Source: Candidatus Melainabacteria bacterium
Lineage (GTDB): Bacteria > Cyanobacteriota > Vampirovibrionia > Obscuribacterales > Obscuribacteraceae
Direction of reading: 5' to 3'
NCBI GenBank assembly: GCA_017307165.1
Contig: JAFKGK010000005.1
Location: forward strand, 62,001-126,000
Length of the DNA: 64,000 nucleotides
The position numbers and the translations under genes were made by a program. Shown here one piece after another: positions 42,964 through 51,883 of this stretch; the stretch's first letter is position 1; each line of letters opens with the position of its first letter. The notes under the pieces are model-generated. The model was given only the letters and a program-made list of their open reading frames with translations, did not search any database and was not told where the DNA came from.

Positions 42964-43704
42964 CTAATCCGGCAATCTCCTCGCTTCTGCCTCTTCTTTC
43001 AATTTGCGCATGAGATCTCTTGTTTCTTGTTGTTCTGGATTGAGCGCGAGCGCCGTTTCTGCTGCTCGGATCGCGCCTTCTATGTCTTGTTGCCCGATGG
43101 CTTCGTGTACTAAAACTAGCCAGGCCTGTACGAGATCGGGATTGAGAGCGAGGGCCGAGCGGGCCTCTTTGGCTGCGTACTCGATTTGATGGCGTCGCAA
43201 GTCTATTGCTGCCAGGCCCATATAGGCCCATTCAAATTGCGGATAGAGACGCGTGATCTCCAGATAGCCATTGCTCGCCTGGTCGAGGCGGCCCTGGCTG
43301 AGATCTCTGTCGGCGCGTCTAAAGCGCTCCTCGCAGTCCTTGGGTACAGGATGGAGAGGCAGTTCGGTATTGAGGATGATGGCGGCGGTCGAGGAGTAAG
43401 GCGGCACATTTGCTGCTTTGATTTTATTAAAAATCATCATCGCCTGATTTAGTTTCAAATCGGCTCTGGCCTTTTGGCCTTGCTCGAACAATCTTTTGAT
43501 CTCGGCCAATTTTGCCGGTCCAATAGTATTAGCTTTGCGATCTAAGGCATCCCGTTCTTTTATTTGTTGATTGGTCTGATCGTCTCTCCAGACATCATGC
43601 TGGTGCTCAGGTGCAAGAGCCCACGCTTCCCAAAAATGACCAGGCGCCATGCATGACAGCGAGATCGAAATAAAGAGAAAAAGCCTGCCAGATCTCAGTG
43701 CCAT
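42964..43704 (-). CDS. Exported TPR-like protein at the end of the acylation operon
   Basis: A signal peptide (about residues 1-29, ending WALA) is followed by charged helices and about four TPR-like units (LSQGRLDQASNGYLEITRLY; YAAKEARSALALNPDLVQA; GAIRAAETALALNPEQQET). It should act outside the inner membrane as a contact protein. It overlaps the third SGNH-like gene by 10 bases, so it is part of the same transcript; TPR partners (for example AlgK) are usual in alginate-type secretion complexes. That comparison is inference. Confidence 0.7.
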   Translation of the reverse strand: MALRSGRLFLFISISLSCMAPGHFWEAWALAPEHQHDVWRDDQTNQQIKERDALDRKANTIGPAKLAEIKRLFEQGQKARADLKLNQAMMIFNKIKAANVPPYSSTAAIILNTELPLHPVPKDCEERFRRADRDLSQGRLDQASNGYLEITRLYPQFEWAYMGLAAIDLRRHQIEYAAKEARSALALNPDLVQAWLVLVHEAIGQQDIEGAIRAAETALALNPEQQETRDLMRKLKEEAEARRLPD

Positions 43705-45056
43705 TGGGATTGGCTGGCGGCCGTCTGCCTGCTATCTTGGGAAACAGGCCGGGTAAGGGCTGCGACGATGGTCGGATCGCTCGTCACAGCCTGTGCCATG
43801 CGGTCTACGAGCTTGCTGCCACCCCAGCGATTGAGGTGGACTGTATCCAAAAAGTCGTGCTTGCCAAAGTCGGCATCGTTAAAGAGGCTGATGAAGCGAG
43901 CGCCATGACTGGCTGAGGTCTGTGCAAGATAGCCTTCGAAAGATTGCCAGAATGATTGGGGCAAGAGCGCCTTATTATTGGGCAGGCTGGGCATGCCGAT
44001 AACGATGGTCTTGACCTTGTTTTGCTGTAGATAGGAGAGCAAGGCCTCAAAATATGCTTTTTGTCCGGTCACGCAAGCTGGTTTAGTGGTCTTGTAGCGT
44101 CTAATGTATTCGTGGCTGTTGTCGATATAAAGATAATCAGGATTGGCAGGCAGTCTCCAAAATCCTCTGCCGACATCTCCTGCGGCACCCGAGATGGCTT
44201 GCAGGACCTTGGTGGCGCCAGCGGTGCGAGCAATGCCTCCGGTGGTCTGGTCTTTTTCTAGACCCTTTCCTTCGGGGTTGGTAAATGTAGCTACGTTGCC
44301 CAGACTGGGGGGAGCGTCCCCGGCTGCGATCTGAGCGACTTGCTTGAGTGGCAGGTGATTTTTAAAAAAATCATCCATCAAGCCAAAGACATCAGGATAA
44401 GAAACAAGGGAGAGCTTGCCTAGATCGACATATGGGGTGAGAAAGTGAAAGCTGTCTGTAGCAGAAGCCGCAGGCAGGGTATTGTCGATAAAATCTCGAG
44501 GATTGACGCCGATTATCGCGACTTTTGGCAGTCTGTCTGGCTTTAAGAGGGTCTGCGAGATCAGATAATGATCGGAGGCCATCGCTCCGCCCATGGAAAA
44601 ATTGAAGGCCTTGAGATTGTCTATGCTGCTATTTAGATCGGTGCGCGAAGCGATTGCGTGTTCGAGGCGCTTTACCTCGCGTTGATCGGTCGTGTCAACG
44701 GCTTGCTGTCTATGATTGGCCTCAGCCGAAAAAATCGCCGAGCCCATCTGGCTGGAGCCAAACAGCACCACATCCGGTGCTTTGCCCCAGGTCTCGACTT
44801 CGGATAGGAAGCTACGGCATACCCACCATATCCAGGGGCCTTCTTGGCGAGCTTCGTAATTTGTGTTTTTAATGGCTTCCAAAGTCATGTTTTTGCGGGC
44901 CGTGATGCCTTGAGCCTTATAGATTTGACCCAGTGCGACGTTGACCAGGGCAAAGGCTGCGAGAGCAACAGCAAAGGCGTTGACCTTGTGACGCTTTAAT
45001 TTGGTAGCCTCAAATTTAGTATCATCTGCAGTACTGTTCACTATGCTATTTCTCAC
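43695..45056 (-). CDS. Membrane-anchored SGNH-like protein, copy 3
   Basis: One helix (about 27-46) after a basic cytoplasmic N-terminus, then an extracytoplasmic SGNH-like domain. Block I is VLFGSSQM (Ser101/Ser102); the middle blocks are MGGAMASDHYL and GVNPRDFIDNTLPAASATDSFHFLT (in parts); the last block is FLDTVHLNRWGG with the Asp-x-x-His pair. Starts with GTG in a GTGA overlap with the preceding gene. Closest to copies 1 and 2, which are its neighbours, so it is a product of tandem duplication. Probably an O-acyltransferase or esterase partner of the MBOAT protein. Confidence 0.78.
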   Translation of the reverse strand: MRNSIVNSTADDTKFEATKLKRHKVNAFAVALAAFALVNVALGQIYKAQGITARKNMTLEAIKNTNYEARQEGPWIWWVCRSFLSEVETWGKAPDVVLFGSSQMGSAIFSAEANHRQQAVDTTDQREVKRLEHAIASRTDLNSSIDNLKAFNFSMGGAMASDHYLISQTLLKPDRLPKVAIIGVNPRDFIDNTLPAASATDSFHFLTPYVDLGKLSLVSYPDVFGLMDDFFKNHLPLKQVAQIAAGDAPPSLGNVATFTNPEGKGLEKDQTTGGIARTAGATKVLQAISGAAGDVGRGFWRLPANPDYLYIDNSHEYIRRYKTTKPACVTGQKAYFEALLSYLQQNKVKTIVIGMPSLPNNKALLPQSFWQSFEGYLAQTSASHGARFISLFNDADFGKHDFLDTVHLNRWGGSKLVDRMAQAVTSDPTIVAALTRPVSQDSRQTAASQSQWH

Positions 45057-46411
45057 ATGCTCAATTGCTGTTTGGGGCCGATACGCTTTGAGTTTTCGTA
45101 GTCCAGGGCTTTTTCGATATTTGGCTTGAGCTTTATGCGTCCATCCCTGATCTCCTGCCCAAAAACATTGTTGATCTCATCCGGTCTGATGTCTATGCGG
45201 TTTTCGACCAGGACACGATCGCGAGAGAGCTTTTGTCCTGAGATCTCCATTGTCGATGCCAGTCTGTTATTGCCGGCGAGCGCCTCGGTGAGATTGTCAA
45301 AAAACTTGAAACCACCAAAGGCGTTGAGGTGGACATAGTCATGATAATCGGTGAGCTCGTAGTTGTATTGGCAAAAGTCATTAAGGTCAAAGGCCGATAC
45401 TTGCGAATCGAAGGCAAATTGTTTGAGTTGCCCGATAAATTTGATGTAGAGCTGCGGTTTGAGCACCATGATGTTTTGCTTGGTAATAGGCATATTGACC
45501 AGGACCAGCTCTATACGCTCCTTGCGGCAAAGATTGACGAGCTTGCGCAAAAAGTAAAATTGCGTGGAGTAGGTATGGCGATCCGGTCTGGAGTAGCGCT
45601 CCATGTACTCGGCATTGTTATCGCGAAATTGCTCGCTCTTTTGCGCTGCCGTCATGGGCAATACCATCAGACTGCGCGGGTGAAATTCCCCGGCCTTGTA
45701 AGAAGGAATGATGGCATTGCGCTTCCAGAAGTCATAGACCTGTCCGTTGGGCGGATAGGCAATTTTGTCGAGCAATAGTTTTTGGTAGTCGCCGACCTTC
45801 ATCTGGATGTCCAGACCATGGTGGGCAAGATAGAGATTGCGGTTGATAAACCATTCGAGACGGCCGAGCGGATCGCGAAAGAGTCCCGAAGCGCATTCGT
45901 CGGTAGAGACCAGACGAGTTAAAAACCTGAATGGCTCGGTATCCGTAGGATTGGTCATCGAGCTATCGATAAAGTCGCGCGGTGCCACCCCATAGATCAC
46001 TGTATCTGGTCTATGAGCTGTCGCCAGCATGGCTTTGAGGGTTAAGTAAGCGTCTGAAGGCATCTGTCCAGGTGCAGACAGATTGAATGTATGAAATTCG
46101 CCACCAAATTTTTGCTTGAGCTTGTGATCGAAATACTCTGCATTGTGATGCGTTGTCGAATCGAGCGGACGATTGAGATAGTTGGCATCGGCACCAGCCA
46201 CTGCCGACACCATGAGCGAAGAGCCGAGCAAAGCCACATTGTGGGTCTCGGGATGGTGGCGCAAATCATTGAAGGTCCACCAGGCCCAACCCTTGTAGGG
46301 AAACCTATAGAGGTTGAAATTGATAGGGGTGAAAATAGACAGGAGTATATTTGCAGCCATAAAGAGGCCGACGGCAGTGACAAAATTGCTGCGACGGCGC
46401 GGCTTGCTCAT
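45053..46411 (-). CDS. Membrane-anchored SGNH-like protein, copy 2
   Basis: One helix (about 11-30), then the SGNH-like domain with ALLGSSLM (Ser64/Ser65), PGQMPSDAYLTLKAM, YGVAPRDFIDSSM, YMERYSRPD and LVNMPITKQN. The final block reads DYHDYVHLNAFGG, in which the Asp of the usual D-x-V-H is kept as Asp-Tyr-Val-His. Overlaps copy 1 by ATGA and copy 3 by GTGA. The extracytoplasmic part carries an extra insert rich in aromatic residues before YMERYS. Likely a component of polymer O-acylation. Confidence 0.78.
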   Translation of the reverse strand: MSKPRRRSNFVTAVGLFMAANILLSIFTPINFNLYRFPYKGWAWWTFNDLRHHPETHNVALLGSSLMVSAVAGADANYLNRPLDSTTHHNAEYFDHKLKQKFGGEFHTFNLSAPGQMPSDAYLTLKAMLATAHRPDTVIYGVAPRDFIDSSMTNPTDTEPFRFLTRLVSTDECASGLFRDPLGRLEWFINRNLYLAHHGLDIQMKVGDYQKLLLDKIAYPPNGQVYDFWKRNAIIPSYKAGEFHPRSLMVLPMTAAQKSEQFRDNNAEYMERYSRPDRHTYSTQFYFLRKLVNLCRKERIELVLVNMPITKQNIMVLKPQLYIKFIGQLKQFAFDSQVSAFDLNDFCQYNYELTDYHDYVHLNAFGGFKFFDNLTEALAGNNRLASTMEISGQKLSRDRVLVENRIDIRPDEINNVFGQEIRDGRIKLKPNIEKALDYENSKRIGPKQQLSM

Positions 46412-47670
46412 AGTGGCTGCTCCTTGCGACCGGCGAGCTGCTTGTCTTGAGCATCATCTCTGGCTTGGAGAGCGGTTATAGTCGCAGTGTCCTTGGCCAT
46501 CACTCTGGCCATTTCATCCAGCAATTTGGCTCCGCCGCCTGCATGCAAGTGCACGGTATCCTGAAAATCCTCGAAGGCAAAGAGCCCACTGTCATGCATG
46601 TCGTAAAAGGAGGTCTCGTAATGGTCGGCGAGTGCGCGCAGCCTCGTCTTGTAGAGCTCCCAATTGGCGTCGCTCAAGAGCTTGCGGTTGACCTCGGTGA
46701 TGGGCATGGCCACCACCATCACGTGTATGTTGCGATCGCGGGCGGTACTCAATATATCGGCCATAAACTGCATCTGGCCTTCGAATGTTTCTTTTTTGAG
46801 GGTCTTGTAGCGCTTGGCATACTCGGCCACGTTGTCCGCAAAGCCTGGACGTGGCGTTTCGGTCACAGGGCGAAAAAAGCATTCGTCAGGATTGATCTCG
46901 AAAGGATTGTGCTCGGGCACGAGTTTGCGCCTGAGAGCAATCGCATCTTTGAAGGAAAGGACGCGATCAGGTGGGCAGGGTACGATGGCATCAAGCAGAC
47001 CGGCGACCTTTTTGTTGGCTGATTGCGAGATTTGCTGCCTGTTGCCGTATGGATAAAACAAATGACCCAGCTCGTAATTGAGTCTCTCTTGCCATTCGGG
47101 CACGATGAGCGAGACCCGATCGGACCAGTCGCCAAAGCGAGAGAGATAACGAAAAGGATCTGTGGCTGCTGGACTGGGCAGGGTATTGTCGATGAAGTCA
47201 CGCGGGCCGACACCATATACGAGGACCTTTGGTGCTTTTTGTCCCTTGAGGAGAAATTTTGTGATCAAGGCGGCATCGGAAGGCATTTCGCCCGGTAGAG
47301 CAAAATTGTAGGTGGAGACCTTTTGACCGCCGGTGTATTTGCCAAACTTGTCCTCAAAAAACAAGCTCTTATGGTGCAGCGCACCATCTATGCGTTTATC
47401 GGTAAAATCCGCATCTACTCCATCAAGAGGCACCAGCATCAGTGACGAGCCTAAAAAGACAACGTCCGGTGCGGTTTTGCGAGATTGGAACTCTTTGATG
47501 GCCCAGCTGGTCCAGGTATTGACGGGAAAATCATCTGGAGAGACTGCACCAAATTTGATGGCAGAAAGTCCAGCCGATAGCGCACCAAAGATCGCCAGAG
47601 CGGCAAAAAACTTTGCTACTTTGAATCTCGAGGGCCGAAGGCTCGTGCTATTTGCTTGAGCGGTTTCCAC
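46408..47670 (-). CDS. Membrane-anchored SGNH-like protein, copy 1
   Basis: One helix (about 20-40) and an SGNH-like domain: VFLGSSLM (Ser75/Ser76), PGEMPSDAALITKFLL, YGVGPRDFIDNTLPSP, YAKRYKTLK, VVAMPITEVNRKLL and FQDTVHLHAGGG (Asp371, His374). Starts with GTG (AGG 8 bases upstream) 29 bases after the MBOAT gene. The Gly-Ser-Ser of block I replaces the GDS of classic SGNH hydrolases, a substitution also seen in AlgJ/AlgX- and DltD-like proteins. It would accept the acyl group from the MBOAT partner or deliver it to an exported polymer. Confidence 0.8.
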   Translation of the reverse strand: METAQANSTSLRPSRFKVAKFFAALAIFGALSAGLSAIKFGAVSPDDFPVNTWTSWAIKEFQSRKTAPDVVFLGSSLMLVPLDGVDADFTDKRIDGALHHKSLFFEDKFGKYTGGQKVSTYNFALPGEMPSDAALITKFLLKGQKAPKVLVYGVGPRDFIDNTLPSPAATDPFRYLSRFGDWSDRVSLIVPEWQERLNYELGHLFYPYGNRQQISQSANKKVAGLLDAIVPCPPDRVLSFKDAIALRRKLVPEHNPFEINPDECFFRPVTETPRPGFADNVAEYAKRYKTLKKETFEGQMQFMADILSTARDRNIHVMVVAMPITEVNRKLLSDANWELYKTRLRALADHYETSFYDMHDSGLFAFEDFQDTVHLHAGGGAKLLDEMARVMAKDTATITALQARDDAQDKQLAGRKEQPL

Positions 47671-47699
47671 AGATGCGACCTTTAGCTATCCGATGTGTC

Positions 47700-49187
47700 T
47701 TAGAACTGGAAGTAAATGAAACGCGGCGAGCTGTCGGGGCTGAAGATGGTCAACAAGCACATCAAAGCAACCATCACGCCAACCTGAACGGCCCAGGGCG
47801 GATTTTTGTAGAAGGACTTGTCGTTGAGCCAATTGACCACGACATGCGAGATCATCAGACCCGGGATCAATATGATTAGAGCAGGGAAGATGATGGGATC
47901 ACGCAATTGTAGGATGGTCAGTTGGTTGAGGCTGAAATGCATCAATTCTGCAGGCACGGTCATGAGCTTGCCGATGACGTCCCAGGCATTTTTCATATTT
48001 TCGGCGCGGAAGAATACCCAACCAATGCAAACAATATGGAAAGTGCAGATGACTGAAAAGACGTGATAGACCTTGGCGAGAGTCGGGTTGTTTTGGATCG
48101 CCTTGGCAATACCGGTAAACTCGAGCAGTCGTAGATACTCTTTGTGCAAGATCAAGACCAGACCCTGGTAGACGCCCCAGGCGAGAAAGTGCGGTGCAGC
48201 ACCGTGCCAGAGACCACCAAGAGCCATGGTGATAAAGAGGTTGCGATAATTGAGCCATAGGCTGCAACGCGATCCGCCTAGAGGAATGAAGAGATAGTCT
48301 CTCAACCATGTGGACAGAGAGATGTGCCAGCGATTCCAGAAGTCAGAGACGTTGTGAGCCAGATAAGGCAGGTTGAAGTTGATCGGTACCTTGTAACCAA
48401 AGAGCAGCGCGGAGCCACGAGCTACATCGGTATAGCCGGCAAAGTCAAAAAAGATCTGGAAGGCAAAGGCATAGGTGATAAAGAGGGTATCCACCGAGGA
48501 AAAGTTTTCGGGGTGGGCAAAACCTGCTTGTGCCACTAATGCCAGGTTGTCTGCGAGCAAGACTTTTTTTGCAAGGCCCATCAAGATGAGCTGCATGCCT
48601 TCGTCGACATACTCCCATTTAAATTTGAATTTTTCGGTCAACTGGGGGACAAAGTCTTGATAGCGCTTGATGGGACCAGCAATCTGCGTCGGAAAAAATC
48701 CAGCGAAGAGAGCGAGAGCCATAAAGGATTTGACTACAGGCTTGCCGCGATAAACCTCTACTGCGTAGTGAATGAATTCGAATACGAAGAAAGAAATGCC
48801 AAGCGGAAGGATGATGTGCAGATGCGGTTCCTTCCAGTCTATGCCAGCCAGAGACAAGCCGCCCTTTACCATGTCCAGGGTAAAGTAGGCGTACTTGAAG
48901 ATACCTAGCAGCAAGAGGTTTATCGAGACAATGATCGTCAGCCAGGCCTTGGCACTAAAGATATGCTTGCCGGTCTCAGAAAGACGAGCCTTTTCTATAA
49001 AAGGAACAAGCAAGAAAGTGCCGAGGGTAAGACCGAAGATCAAGAGACCATAGATTGGCCTCCACGAACAATAAAACACATAGCTCGCTACCAAAAGCAG
49101 CGGTACTCGTGCCTTTTGTGGCAAAAGCCAGTAAAGCAAAAATACCGTTGGCAGAAATACTAGATACTGCAGACTGTTGAATAACAA
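47700..49187 (-). CDS. MBOAT-family membrane O-acyltransferase (AlgI/DltB-like)
   Basis: Moves acyl groups across the cytoplasmic membrane for extracellular O-acylation. Ten or more hydrophobic helices are seen, with the family motif WHISLSTWLRDYLFIPLGG (288-305, His288) and the catalytic His328 in LGGLWHGAAPHF. The length (495) is that of AlgI-type enzymes. The TTG start is supported by AAGGAG 8 bases upstream. It leads an operon of three SGNH-like genes and one TPR-like gene. The polymer is not identified; the sugar-nucleotide and glycosyltransferase genes at the window start are about 45 kb away, so a link is only possible. Confidence 0.93.
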   Translation of the reverse strand: MLFNSLQYLVFLPTVFLLYWLLPQKARVPLLLVASYVFYCSWRPIYGLLIFGLTLGTFLLVPFIEKARLSETGKHIFSAKAWLTIIVSINLLLLGIFKYAYFTLDMVKGGLSLAGIDWKEPHLHIILPLGISFFVFEFIHYAVEVYRGKPVVKSFMALALFAGFFPTQIAGPIKRYQDFVPQLTEKFKFKWEYVDEGMQLILMGLAKKVLLADNLALVAQAGFAHPENFSSVDTLFITYAFAFQIFFDFAGYTDVARGSALLFGYKVPINFNLPYLAHNVSDFWNRWHISLSTWLRDYLFIPLGGSRCSLWLNYRNLFITMALGGLWHGAAPHFLAWGVYQGLVLILHKEYLRLLEFTGIAKAIQNNPTLAKVYHVFSVICTFHIVCIGWVFFRAENMKNAWDVIGKLMTVPAELMHFSLNQLTILQLRDPIIFPALIILIPGLMISHVVVNWLNDKSFYKNPPWAVQVGVMVALMCLLTIFSPDSSPRFIYFQF

Positions 49188-49280
49188 GCTGGGTTCTCCT
49201 TGCTCGAGATCGCCTTATGAGGACGCTTTGTCGGACTGGTCCCGATAAATGATATAAGGTGGGTTTCCAATATGTCCAGC

Positions 49281-49361
49281 AAATCGGAAGCCGATTTACC
49301 TAAAACGTTTATAGGGAGCTTTGACAAGTGCCAGAAATGCCAATGCAGTGGCTTTTCTGGC
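49281..49361. other. Two perfect hairpins in the leader region of the MBOAT operon
   Basis: The first is AAATCGG (49281-49287) with CCGATTT (49291-49297) around a three-base loop. The second spans 49330-49361: GCCAGAAA pairs with TTTCTGGC, and inside it GCCA pairs with TGGC with one mismatch between the two stems. Both lie in the 217-base gap between the RpaA-like gene and the MBOAT gene. Neither has a strong T run, so one may be a weak terminator of the upstream operon and the other a leader element. Confidence 0.45.
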
Positions 49362-49404
49362 CTCTTGACTAGAATAAGTTTCATCAAGTGATTATGAGAG
49401 AAAA

Positions 49405-50130
49405 TTAGGCCTGATCGCCGTTCTTGTCTTTGCTGAAGCCTTCTGCCACCAGCTGATATCCGCCACCGTATACGGTTTTGATATATTTGCGTTCGCCTTT
49501 TTCGAGGCGCGTGCGCAAGTGTCTGATGTGTACTCTGATGGTGTCTACATCGTCATCAGGAGCGTAGCCCCAGACTTCTTCGAGCAATTTGCCAGTCGAA
49601 ACGGTCTGACCGTGGTGCTGCATCAAGCAGTGCAAGATTTCAAACTCTGTCGGTGTCAGTTTTTCGACGCGAGAACCGACTTTTGCCTGAAGATTTTCGG
49701 GGATGAGAGTGATCTCACCTGCGGTGAGGATCTCTGGCAGAGAAGCCGAGGATGGGACAGAACCTGCCCGGCGCAAGAGCGCTCGTACGCGCACCTGGAG
49801 CTCTGGCGTCTCGAAAGGCTTGGCGAGATAGTCATCCGCACCTGCATCAAAACCTGCCACTTTGTCTTTGGTGGTCGAAAGAGCGGTAAGCATGAGGACT
49901 GGGATGCCCTCGGTCTTGTTGTTTTGCCTCAAGCGCTGGCAGACAGTAAAGCCATCCAGATCGGGCATCATCACGTCGAGGACGATCAGATCTGGAGTAT
50001 TTTGCTGCGCCATCGCCAGACCCTTGATACCGTCGGGTGCTGTGATCACCTGGTGGCCGAGCAGCTCGAGGTTGATCTTTACCAGTTCTGAGATAGATTG
50101 GTCATCTTCGATGACGAGTATTCTTGACAA
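49405..50130 (-). CDS. RpaA-like OmpR-family response regulator
   Basis: Receiver domain with Asp9/Asp10, phosphoacceptor Asp52 (IVLDVMMPD), TALSTT and LAKPFE, then a winged-helix domain. The DNA-binding helix region [17 protein letters not shown] followed by [14 protein letters not shown] is close to the cyanobacterial RpaA/ManR-type pattern rather than RpaB. The gene is last in a row with HtrA (21 bases upstream) and PlsY. No cognate kinase is adjacent. In cyanobacteria RpaA is a global regulator of circadian and pilus-related output; whether that applies here is unknown. Confidence 0.85.
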   Translation of the reverse strand: MSRILVIEDDQSISELVKINLELLGHQVITAPDGIKGLAMAQQNTPDLIVLDVMMPDLDGFTVCQRLRQNNKTEGIPVLMLTALSTTKDKVAGFDAGADDYLAKPFETPELQVRVRALLRRAGSVPSSASLPEILTAGEITLIPENLQAKVGSRVEKLTPTEFEILHCLMQHHGQTVSTGKLLEEVWGYAPDDDVDTIRVHIRHLRTRLEKGERKYIKTVYGGGYQLVAEGFSKDKNGDQA

Positions 50131-50151
50131 GGTCAGGTCCTTTTTTTATAC

Positions 50152-51252
50152 CTAATTGAAATTGCCCACCGTCAATTTTACTGGAATTTTCAAAACTCGT
50201 TGGGCCCTTATGATAGTCAGTGTAACCACTTGGTTTGGCTTCTTGCTTTCGACATAGGACAAGAGAGCGTCTGCCGAGTTTACGGGTTTCTCATCTACTG
50301 CCAGGATAATATCGGCTGCATTCCAGTCCATCTGCCGCCATTCTATGCCCGACCAGTTAAAGAGCACAGTCTTTGGTCCAATCAAGCCTGCTTTTTCTGC
50401 TGCTCCGCCTTTGCTTACACGGCTGATCCTCAGGCCAACTTCTCCAGCTGGTACGACGTCAAGACCCAAATCGGGACGCAGGACGCGACCGTGCTCGATG
50501 AGCTGGGGCACGATGTTCTTTGCTAGATTGACGGGCACGGCGAGACCGATGCCGCTCCATTGACCAGATGGACCGATGATCATGGTATTGATGCCGATGA
50601 TCCTTCCCAGGGTGTCGAGTAGAGGTCCACCCGAATTGCCCCTGTTGATGGCTGCGTCCGTCTGGATCAGGCCCTTCATCATGCGGCCTGATTCGGTAGT
50701 GATGGCTCGGCCTTGGGCGGAAATGATGCCCGAGGTAAGAGTGCGATCGAAACCAAAAGGATTGCCGATGGCAAGGACCCGTCTGCCAACTTCCATTGCA
50801 TTGGAGTCGCCAAATGGGATGGTGGTGAGAGTCTTGCCGGGCTCTACATTGATCTTGACGATGGCTAGATCGCTGATGGGATCGAGACCCACCACGGTGC
50901 CTGGATAGCTCGAGCCGTCAAAGAGCGTGACCTTGACGTGCTTGCTGTTTTCTATCACGTGATTATTGGTCAAAATATGACCATCAGCACGTATGATGGA
51001 TCCGGATCCAAAACCTGTGGTGGAGACGGTCTCCATCATGAGATCTTCGGCAGTGGTTACTGGGGCAATGTTGACCACGCCTTTATTGGTGGCACGATAA
51101 ACTTTGATATTTACTGCTTCGTCTGGTGTCAGACCGACCAGAGAAGGCAAGGTCGCCGCCCGCGTCTGGGCCTTTGATGCAGAACTCGAGACCAGAATGA
51201 GCATCAAAGCCAGGACCAGACTCTTGACACTTGAGGGCATCATTTTTTTCAT
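50152..51252 (-). CDS. HtrA/Deg-family periplasmic serine protease with one PDZ domain
   Basis: Degrades or refolds damaged envelope proteins. A signal peptide (about residues 1-28) is followed by a trypsin-like domain with catalytic His98 (TNNHVIE), Asp128 (SDLAIV) and Ser207 (GNSGGP), and a C-terminal PDZ domain (about 270-362; GLDVVPAGEVGLRISRV). An insert near residues 40-75 precedes the catalytic core, as in cyanobacterial HhoA/HtrA relatives. ATG overlaps the plsY stop (ATGA). Confidence 0.92.
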   Translation of the reverse strand: MKKMMPSSVKSLVLALMLILVSSSASKAQTRAATLPSLVGLTPDEAVNIKVYRATNKGVVNIAPVTTAEDLMMETVSTTGFGSGSIIRADGHILTNNHVIENSKHVKVTLFDGSSYPGTVVGLDPISDLAIVKINVEPGKTLTTIPFGDSNAMEVGRRVLAIGNPFGFDRTLTSGIISAQGRAITTESGRMMKGLIQTDAAINRGNSGGPLLDTLGRIIGINTMIIGPSGQWSGIGLAVPVNLAKNIVPQLIEHGRVLRPDLGLDVVPAGEVGLRISRVSKGGAAEKAGLIGPKTVLFNWSGIEWRQMDWNAADIILAVDEKPVNSADALLSYVESKKPNQVVTLTIIRAQRVLKIPVKLTVGNFN

Positions 51253-51878
51253 GACTTTTTAGCAGCACCTATTTTAGGCTCTTGTCCCTTAACCAGACGC
51301 GCGATATTGGCCTTGTGCCTCACCACCACGTAGAGCCCGGCTGCGAGACAATAGATCACATAGGGCATCGGACCGTGCAAAAGATACATCATGATCGACA
51401 CTGCTATGCCGGCCACGATCGACGCCAATGACACTAGCTTGGTCGTGAGTACGATGGTGATCCATAAAGCAAAGATGATGACACCGCAGATGGGGTTGAG
51501 CGCTAATATGGTGCCCAGTCCGGTTGCCGCACTCTTGCCGCCTCGCCAATTGATAAAGATTGATTTGCTGTGACCGATGAGGCTGGCTAATGCCACCAAA
51601 ACCGGTGCCAGACCCTGTATGCCTATCTGCATCTGTGCGGCCAGTGGCCCTTGCTCCAGGTATTGAGCCAGGACGACCGGGAGGTAGCCCTTGAGCAAGT
51701 CGGCGACCATAACAAAGGCACCTTCTTTTTTGCCTACCGACCGCCAGACATTGGTTGCGCCGCTGGAGCCAGAACCGACTGCAAAGATGTCGATGCCTCT
51801 GGCTTTAGCCACCAATACACCTGTCGGTATTGAGCCGATGACATAGGATACGATTATCAGGCCGATGATGATCAACAT
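51249..51878 (-). CDS. plsY: Glycerol-3-phosphate acyltransferase PlsY
   Basis: Transfers an acyl group from acyl-phosphate to glycerol 3-phosphate at the cytoplasmic membrane, the first step of phospholipid synthesis. Five helices are predicted, and the three family loops are present: SIPTGVLVAKARGIDI, GSGSSGATNVWR and GHSKSIFINWRGGKSAATG. The second loop has GSGSSGATN in place of the common GSGNIGATN. Length 209 is normal. It lies 5 bases after der. Confidence 0.93.
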   Translation of the reverse strand: MLIIIGLIIVSYVIGSIPTGVLVAKARGIDIFAVGSGSSGATNVWRSVGKKEGAFVMVADLLKGYLPVVLAQYLEQGPLAAQMQIGIQGLAPVLVALASLIGHSKSIFINWRGGKSAATGLGTILALNPICGVIIFALWITIVLTTKLVSLASIVAGIAVSIMMYLLHGPMPYVIYCLAAGLYVVVRHKANIARLVKGQEPKIGAAKKS

Positions 51879-51883
51879 ATTAG

